This document shows, piece after piece, positions 6,184-10,320 of a stretch of 10,320 nt of DNA. Where the stretch lies: NCBI GenBank assembly GCA_003164155.1, contig PLSG01000226.1, positions 1 to 10,320 on the forward strand, read 5' to 3'. The notes below the pieces were generated by a model. The model had not been told where the DNA came from. It worked only from the letters and a program-made list of their open reading frames with translations, and searched no databases. A program made the position numbers and the translations under genes. The stretch is from Parachlamydiaceae bacterium. GTDB lineage: Bacteria; Chlamydiota; Chlamydiia; Chlamydiales; Parachlamydiaceae. The first letter of the stretch is position 1; every line of letters begins with the position of its first letter.

Positions 6184-6460
6184 GATTATGCCGATCATCT
6201 TCATCTCTCTTGGTTGAGTGTCCCAGCAAATTAGCTACCGTGGAGCTAGTCTTAAAATTGAAGACAGCTACAACGCATCTAATAAATTCGCATCAGCCCA
6301 GAAAAATCACTTCAGCTGGCAAGAGGGATTTGGAGTGTTTAGCGTAGGTAGACCTGCGCTAGAAGTCGTAACTGACTATGTTAATAATCAAGAAAGTCAT
6401 CGTCGCACTTGCTCATTTGAAGAAGAGTGGGAAAAAATGATACTCTCACCTAAAAATTGA
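6184..6460 (+). pseudogene. Decayed IS200/RAYT-type Y1 transposase
   Basis: Only the C-terminal half of a Y1 (HUH single-tyrosine) transposase survives. The longest open part (GTG 6218 to stop 6460, 80 residues) carries the family signature HFSWQEGFGVFSVG, then VVTDYVNNQESHRR and FEEEW. In the DYVNNQ motif the tyrosine at 6377-6379 corresponds to the catalytic nucleophile. The HxH metal motif is just upstream but in another frame: ADYADHLHL, with the His codons at 6196-6198 and 6202-6204. At least one frameshift therefore lies between 6205 and 6217, and an in-frame TGA stands at 6215. A further possible trace (VNIVQENIL, 6152-6178) lies in yet another frame. The usual tail after FEEE is also short. 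Enzymes of this family move IS200/IS605 elements or REP palindromes as single strands. A palindromic repeat begins 40 bases downstream. Confidence 0.78.
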
Positions 6461-6500
6461 GATATCGATAAAGCAGCTTGGCATGTTTAAAAGATGCGAA

Positions 6501-6588
6501 TGTAACCATTTCATCTATCCTTTCCCGCCTTCCTGTCCTAAAAATTTTACAGAATGAGAAAGATCGGAAGGATAGGAGAAATAGCTAC
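6501..6588. repeat. Palindromic repeat, copy 2, behind the transposase remnant
   Basis: Arms at 6501-6523 (TGTAACCATTTCATCTATCC) and 6566-6588 pair imperfectly around a centre containing AAAATTTTACAG. It shares ends and centre with the palindrome at 1899-2018 but is shorter and more diverged. Like copy 1 it lies between convergent genes, here the transposase remnant and the rRNA methyltransferase gene, where it can fold in both transcripts. Its position next to a Y1 transposase trace is the arrangement expected for REP-type repeats. Confidence 0.75.
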
Positions 6589-6606
6589 ACATGGCTAAAG
6601 TACAAA

Positions 6607-7983
6607 TTATGCTGGCTCAGAGCCTTGTTTGCCTGAGGCATCATACAGGTCGAATTCCAAGAGGCGAGCTTCGATGCCGCCGCTTTCAATCACATAGCGC
6701 CGAGCGGTGGCCAGTCCCACTTCTTTAGTCAAGTCGTAGCTGCCAGTAAAGATAAAGCCGCGGGCAGGCTTAGCGGTCATGCGCTTCAAGAAATCCCCCA
6801 GGGAACGATATAAGGCGCGCAGGTGTTCCACATCATCCAAACGGCGTCCATAAGGAGGGTTGGTGATGACGAAGTTCGGCCGAATCTCAGGCGCATAGAC
6901 TCTGACATCCTCTTGGGCAATATCTACCAGGGAATGGAAGCCCACGGCGCGCAAATTGGCCTTGCACATCCTGACCGCTTCAAAGTCCACATCTATGCCA
7001 AAGAAATGCTCGGGCAGCAAGGGAATGCGCTGCGAGTCAGCTTCGCCTTTAACCTGCAGCCACGTCTGCATAGAAAAGTGCGGATGCTTGGTAAATCCCC
7101 ACTCTTTGCGCAAAAAGCCAGGAGCCGTGCGTGAAGCTATTAAAGCAGCTTCAATCAACAGCGTGCCGGATCCACAACACGGATCGAGGAATATTTCGTC
7201 GCCGCGGTATTTAGCCATGCGCAATAAAGCTGCCGCCAGAGTCTCTTGCATGGGAGCTTCGCCGCTTTGCTGGCGATACCCGCGCTTATACAGGGGCTGA
7301 CCCGAAGTGTCAAAACTCAACACGGCATTTTCGTGATGGATGAACAGATTGAGTTGGATCTGGGGATGACTGCTATCCACGGAGGGTCGTTGGCCAGTCC
7401 TTTCTCTAAACTGGTCGCATATGGCATCTTTGACCACTTGGGCGGCAAAGAGGCTGTTGCGCAGCGTCTTATGCGATACGTTAGAGTCAATGGCAAAAGT
7501 TCTCCCTTTGCCGATATAGCGCAGCCAATCGACTTCCAAAGCTTGCCGATAGAGGGTATCGCGATCGTAGCATCTAAATTGCTTGATGGGCAGCAAGACC
7601 CGTCCAGCGATGCGCGAACAGTAGTTGATGCGGTAGATGCTCTCGAAGCTAGAATCCTCCACATAGACACCTCTATAGCCTTCGCTGACATTCGCAAATC
7701 CAAGTTCGGTCAACTCTTCATGCAGCAGAGGTTCAAGACCGTGTCCACAGGTCACAAATAGAGGCAGCGCGGCTGGAGCGCGCGCAACTCCCTGACGCTG
7801 CGGAGCCTGCCCTGAGCGTTGTGAAGCCTCTCCTGAGCGCCTGTCTGGCCGGCGCTCAGCAGGTCTGTGCGAAGGTCTATCTGAGCGACGATCGCCAGAT
7901 CGTTCAGGAGGTCTATTTTCTGAAGGACTATCTGAGAATCCCCTATTTGAGGATCCATGAGGTGGACGAGGAGTATAATTCAC
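6607..7983 (-). CDS. RlmL-like 23S rRNA guanine-N2 methyltransferase with Arg-rich N-terminal extension
   Basis: This 458-residue protein belongs to the THUMP plus UPF0020 Rossmann methyltransferase family (RlmL N-terminal half, B. subtilis YpsC). Members use S-adenosylmethionine to methylate guanine N2 of 23S rRNA; in E. coli the target is G2445. LFVTCGHGLEPLLHEEL (75-91) opens the ferredoxin-like/THUMP region, which runs to about 225. The SAM motif DPCCGSGT is at 267-274, the acidic FGIDVD at 328-333 and the catalytic NPPYGRR at 375-381. The second methyltransferase domain of E. coli RlmL is absent, so this is the short form. Residues 1-70 are an unusual low-complexity Arg/Pro/Ser extension with many RS, RR and DR pairs, probably disordered and RNA-binding. 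The start is GTG, since no in-frame ATG precedes the core, and its ribosome site is weak. It lies 15 bases behind ychF and is probably cotranscribed. Confidence 0.9.
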   Translation of the reverse strand: MNYTPRPPHGSSNRGFSDSPSENRPPERSGDRRSDRPSHRPAERRPDRRSGEASQRSGQAPQRQGVARAPAALPLFVTCGHGLEPLLHEELTELGFANVSEGYRGVYVEDSSFESIYRINYCSRIAGRVLLPIKQFRCYDRDTLYRQALEVDWLRYIGKGRTFAIDSNVSHKTLRNSLFAAQVVKDAICDQFRERTGQRPSVDSSHPQIQLNLFIHHENAVLSFDTSGQPLYKRGYRQQSGEAPMQETLAAALLRMAKYRGDEIFLDPCCGSGTLLIEAALIASRTAPGFLRKEWGFTKHPHFSMQTWLQVKGEADSQRIPLLPEHFFGIDVDFEAVRMCKANLRAVGFHSLVDIAQEDVRVYAPEIRPNFVITNPPYGRRLDDVEHLRALYRSLGDFLKRMTAKPARGFIFTGSYDLTKEVGLATARRYVIESGGIEARLLEFDLYDASGKQGSEPA

Positions 7984-7998
7984 AATATTTCCATTTTT

Positions 7999-9093
7999 TT
8001 AGCTATGCATAAACAAGATCACGTCGCCGTCTTTAACCACATATTCCTTGCCTTCCATGCGCACCTTGCCCATTTCGCGCGCACCAGTGCGCCCTTTATA
8101 GGTGAGCATATCGTCATAGGCCACCACTTCGGCGCGAATAAAGCCCTTTTGGATATCGGTGTGAATTTTGCCGGCGGCTTCGGGCGCCTTTAGCCCTCTT
8201 TGAATTGTCCAAGCTCGCGTCTCGATTTCTCCGGTAGTTAGATAGGTGATCAAACCCAGCATGCTAAAAGAAGTGCGGATAAGGCGTTGCAGACCGGATT
8301 CGCTCAGGCCTAAGCTTTGCAAGAACTCTGTGCGTTCACTCAAAGGCAATTGAGCGATCTCCTCTTCGAGTTTGGCGCATATGGGGATCACGCTGTTGCC
8401 CTCTGCATGGGCATATTCGCGCACCTGTTGCACATAGGCGTTTTCCATTTCAGGCAGTTCTTTTTCCGAAACGTTAGCCGCATAGAGGACTTTTTTAGCG
8501 GTGAGAAAGGGATAAGACTTGATAGATTCAAGCTCTTCTAGCGAAAGCTCAAGCGTGCGCACGGGTTTATTATCGTTCAGATGCGCTTTCACTCTTTGGA
8601 GACAATCGATGGCCGTCTGCAGCTCTTTTTTGCCTTTCACCTGTTTTTCCAGACGCAAGATCACATTTTCAGCCATCTGCAAGTCAGAAAGGGCCAGCTC
8701 CAAGTTGATTACCTCAATATCGGCAATCGGATTTACTTTACCAGTCACATGCACGATGTCACCCGAGTCAAAGCAGCGCACTACGTGTACAATGGCATCT
8801 GTCTCGCGGATGTTGGCCAGGAATTGGTTGCCCAAGCCCTCCCCTTGCGATGCGCCGGCTACCAACCCGGCAATATCGACAAACTGCATAGAGGCGTAAA
8901 TGAGTTTGCGGCTATGGGAAATATCTGAAAGCACTTGCAGGCGCGGATCATAGACATCCACAATGCCCACATTGGGGTCGATGGTGCAAAACGGATAGTT
9001 CGAAGCGGCCGCCTGGTTTGAAGTCAAAGCGTTAAAAAGAGTAGATTTCCCTACGTTGGGGAGACCCACGATGCCACATGAAAGCCCAGCCAT
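7999..9093 (-). CDS. ychF: YchF/Obg-like ribosome-associated ATPase
   Basis: From the ATG at 9093 the protein has 364 residues, the standard YchF length, and begins MAGLSCGIVG. That start has AAGGA five bases upstream; the ATG at 9162 would add 23 residues that run back to the promoter. The P-loop GLPNVGKST is at 10-18 and DIAGL (G3) at 73-77. NVSE at 207-210 replaces the NKxD of true GTPases, which is the known reason YchF prefers ATP. A helical arm lies at about 125-190, and the TGS-like C-terminal domain at about 279-362 includes TRAWTIQRG and KGFIRAEVV. YchF binds 70S ribosomes in the cytoplasm and is linked to translation quality and stress responses. It is the first gene of an operon with the rRNA methyltransferase, so both products act on the ribosome. 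Confidence 0.97.
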   Translation of the reverse strand: MAGLSCGIVGLPNVGKSTLFNALTSNQAAASNYPFCTIDPNVGIVDVYDPRLQVLSDISHSRKLIYASMQFVDIAGLVAGASQGEGLGNQFLANIRETDAIVHVVRCFDSGDIVHVTGKVNPIADIEVINLELALSDLQMAENVILRLEKQVKGKKELQTAIDCLQRVKAHLNDNKPVRTLELSLEELESIKSYPFLTAKKVLYAANVSEKELPEMENAYVQQVREYAHAEGNSVIPICAKLEEEIAQLPLSERTEFLQSLGLSESGLQRLIRTSFSMLGLITYLTTGEIETRAWTIQRGLKAPEAAGKIHTDIQKGFIRAEVVAYDDMLTYKGRTGAREMGKVRMEGKEYVVKDGDVILFMHS

Positions 9094-9133
9094 ATGTTTC
9101 CTTACAATTTTTCTAGCAATTAAAGATGCTAAA

Positions 9134-9162
9134 AGTTTACTTCGCAAACCCCTTGTTGTCAA
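9134..9162 (-). promoter_or_regulatory. Promoter of the ychF operon
   Basis: On the minus strand, TTGACA (9157-9162) and TAAACT (9134-9139) have exactly 17 bases between them. Transcription would begin near 9127, leaving a leader of about 34 bases before the ATG at 9093. Its place inside the longer possible ychF frame argues against the upstream start. Confidence 0.8.
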
Positions 9163-9273
9163 TGATGAAACCGACTAAACTGTGTTTAAAAATCATAAAG
9201 TTCAGTAGCGCCCATCTGAACGAAACTAAACCAACAGCCAGTTGAATTGACTCTTGCCATAATAACAGGTAAC

Positions 9274-9279
9274 AGGAGG
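9274..9279 (+). promoter_or_regulatory. Ribosome binding site of the pyruvyl-transferase-like gene
   Basis: A perfect AGGAGG stands 5 bases before the ATG at 9285 and fixes that start. A promoter for this gene should lie in 9163-9273, facing away from ychF, but no convincing box pair was found. Confidence 0.85.
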
Positions 9280-9284
9280 TTGCC

Positions 9285-10241
9285 ATGCCATTTTCTTTTT
9301 ACCCCTTCATATACGCCACATGCCTGCTCCTCTTTGGAATGCTTCAACCCACCTCGCTGCCTGCCGAAGAACAATATGGCTATATCACCTATTCTACGGG
9401 AAATTTAGGCGACTATATCCAGGCCATTGCCGCTAAAAAATTTATCCCCAAAAATAGCATAGGCATCGACCGTGAATTTATTGGAGTCTTCAACCATCCT
9501 CAAAAAGTCAAAACCTTAGTGAATGGCTGGTTTATGTGTACCAAAGATCTCTTTTGGAATAAAAACGTGCCTGCGCCAATAAAAAGCTGGCCCCCCGCGC
9601 GCATCATCGAACCGCTTTTGATATCAGTGCATTTTATTGAACCTTTCTTCCCCTGCCTATTCACGGACAAATCCATTGCCTACCTAAAAAAATATGGGCC
9701 AGTGGGCGCGCGCGACCGCGCTACTTTGAAAGTGCTTCAAGCGCATGGCATCCCCAGCTATTTTTCGGGATGCCTTACTTTGACCTTAAATAATCCCTAT
9801 GGCGAGGCGGATCGGCAAGAAATCATTTATGCCGTAGACCTGGACGAGGAATGCGTCAGATATCTCAAATCCCAGGCCACCTGTAAGGTCAAGGTTATGG
9901 GCCATACCGATCTAAAATTGACTCAACTGACCGAAAAAGAGCGCTTAGCCAAAGCCGAAAAAAGGCTAGAGCTCTATCGAAAAGCCAAATGCGTCATCAC
10001 CACCAGGCTACATGCCTCTATGCCCTGCCTGGCCATAAAAACTCCCGTTTTACTCGTGGGCGATCTAGATTCGCGATTTGATGGCCTCAGCGAGCTTTTG
10101 CATACGGCTTCCCGAAATGACTTTCTAGAGGGAAAAGCCCTTTTCGATTTTAACCATCCCCCAAAAAAGCCCCGAGGCAACCTTTCCTTAAGGGAAAACC
10201 TCATTAAAAGGGTAACTAGGTGGGTGGCTTCTTCCCCATAG
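9285..10241 (+). CDS. Exported polysaccharide pyruvyl transferase-family protein
   Basis: This 318-residue protein starts with a hydrophobic leader (about 6-22). A likely signal peptidase site follows SLPA at residue 27, so the mature protein would be periplasmic or secreted. The rest follows the polysaccharide pyruvyl transferase fold (the WcaK/CsaB group). STGNLGDYIQAIAA at 37-50 is the usual N-terminal GD..Q motif, and NGWF is at 80-83. GPVGARDRATLKVLQAHGIP at 138-157 and SGCLTLTL at 161-168 form the central signature. TTRLHASMPCLAIKTPV at 239-255 is the C-terminal sugar/nucleotide-site region. Family members transfer pyruvate from phosphoenolpyruvate to surface sugars, normally in the cytoplasm. 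A signal peptide is therefore odd and may mean a changed function. The gene is divergent from ychF and stands alone. No terminator was seen in the remaining 79 bases. Confidence 0.85.
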   Translation: MPFSFYPFIYATCLLLFGMLQPTSLPAEEQYGYITYSTGNLGDYIQAIAAKKFIPKNSIGIDREFIGVFNHPQKVKTLVNGWFMCTKDLFWNKNVPAPIKSWPPARIIEPLLISVHFIEPFFPCLFTDKSIAYLKKYGPVGARDRATLKVLQAHGIPSYFSGCLTLTLNNPYGEADRQEIIYAVDLDEECVRYLKSQATCKVKVMGHTDLKLTQLTEKERLAKAEKRLELYRKAKCVITTRLHASMPCLAIKTPVLLVGDLDSRFDGLSELLHTASRNDFLEGKALFDFNHPPKKPRGNLSLRENLIKRVTRWVASSP

Positions 10242-10320
10242 CTTTAAAAATGAGAAATGCCTCTAGTAGACGGCCTTATTCACCCTTTCGGTCAACGAAT
10301 TTAGGAAATTTTAACGCAAA

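Noticed and set aside
6823..7761. Several plus-strand open frames of 100-170 codons opposite the rRNA methyltransferase gene
   Set aside because: The opposite strand has unmistakable methyltransferase motifs. These frames lack ribosome sites and recognisable domains and are shadows of codon bias.
9094..9162. Upstream ATG giving ychF 23 extra residues
   Set aside because: The YchF family starts at MAGL or its equivalent, AAGGA precedes the ATG at 9093, and a strong promoter occupies 9134-9162.

Overview
The window looks like a chromosomal segment of an amoeba-associated bacterium, most plausibly an environmental member of the Chlamydiae (Parachlamydia/Protochlamydia/Waddlia type). This rests on two divergent F-box-like proteins with Ser/Thr-rich N-termini, which are typical eukaryote-directed effectors of amoeba symbionts, and on a YchF that reads like chlamydial YchF from memory. 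It remains an inference, because Legionella-like or Amoebophilus-like hosts also carry F-box proteins. No tRNA, rRNA, CRISPR array or complete insertion sequence was seen.

Left part (1-6600), AT-rich and accessory in character. It holds, in order: a large F-box-like protein (75-1859, +); a mazEF toxin-antitoxin operon (2063-2622, -) with a good promoter overlapped by a perfect palindrome; a multi-pass membrane protein (2902-3468, +); a second F-box-like protein (3614-4312, -); about 860 bases without a convincing gene, containing a 287-bp MITE-like inverted-repeat element (4627-4913); a membrane-anchored coiled-coil protein with a CxxC...CxxC zinc-ribbon-like tail (5174-5683, +); a small coiled-coil protein (5735-6037, -); and a decayed IS200/RAYT-type Y1 transposase (about 6184-6460, +).

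Right part (6600-10241), visibly more GC-rich and housekeeping in character. ychF and an rlmL-like 23S rRNA methyltransferase form a two-gene operon on the minus strand. A secreted or periplasmic polysaccharide-pyruvyl-transferase-family protein diverges from it on the plus strand.

The most unusual structural theme is that all four convergent junctions in the window carry an inverted repeat. Two of these repeats (1899-2018 and 6501-6588) are diverged copies of one palindromic family, and the second sits directly behind the Y1 transposase remnant. That arrangement recalls the REP/RAYT relationship and suggests a palindromic repeat family that has settled where it can act as a two-way terminator. 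The MITE-like element (120-bp arms, TTAA at both ends) is a separate repeat family.
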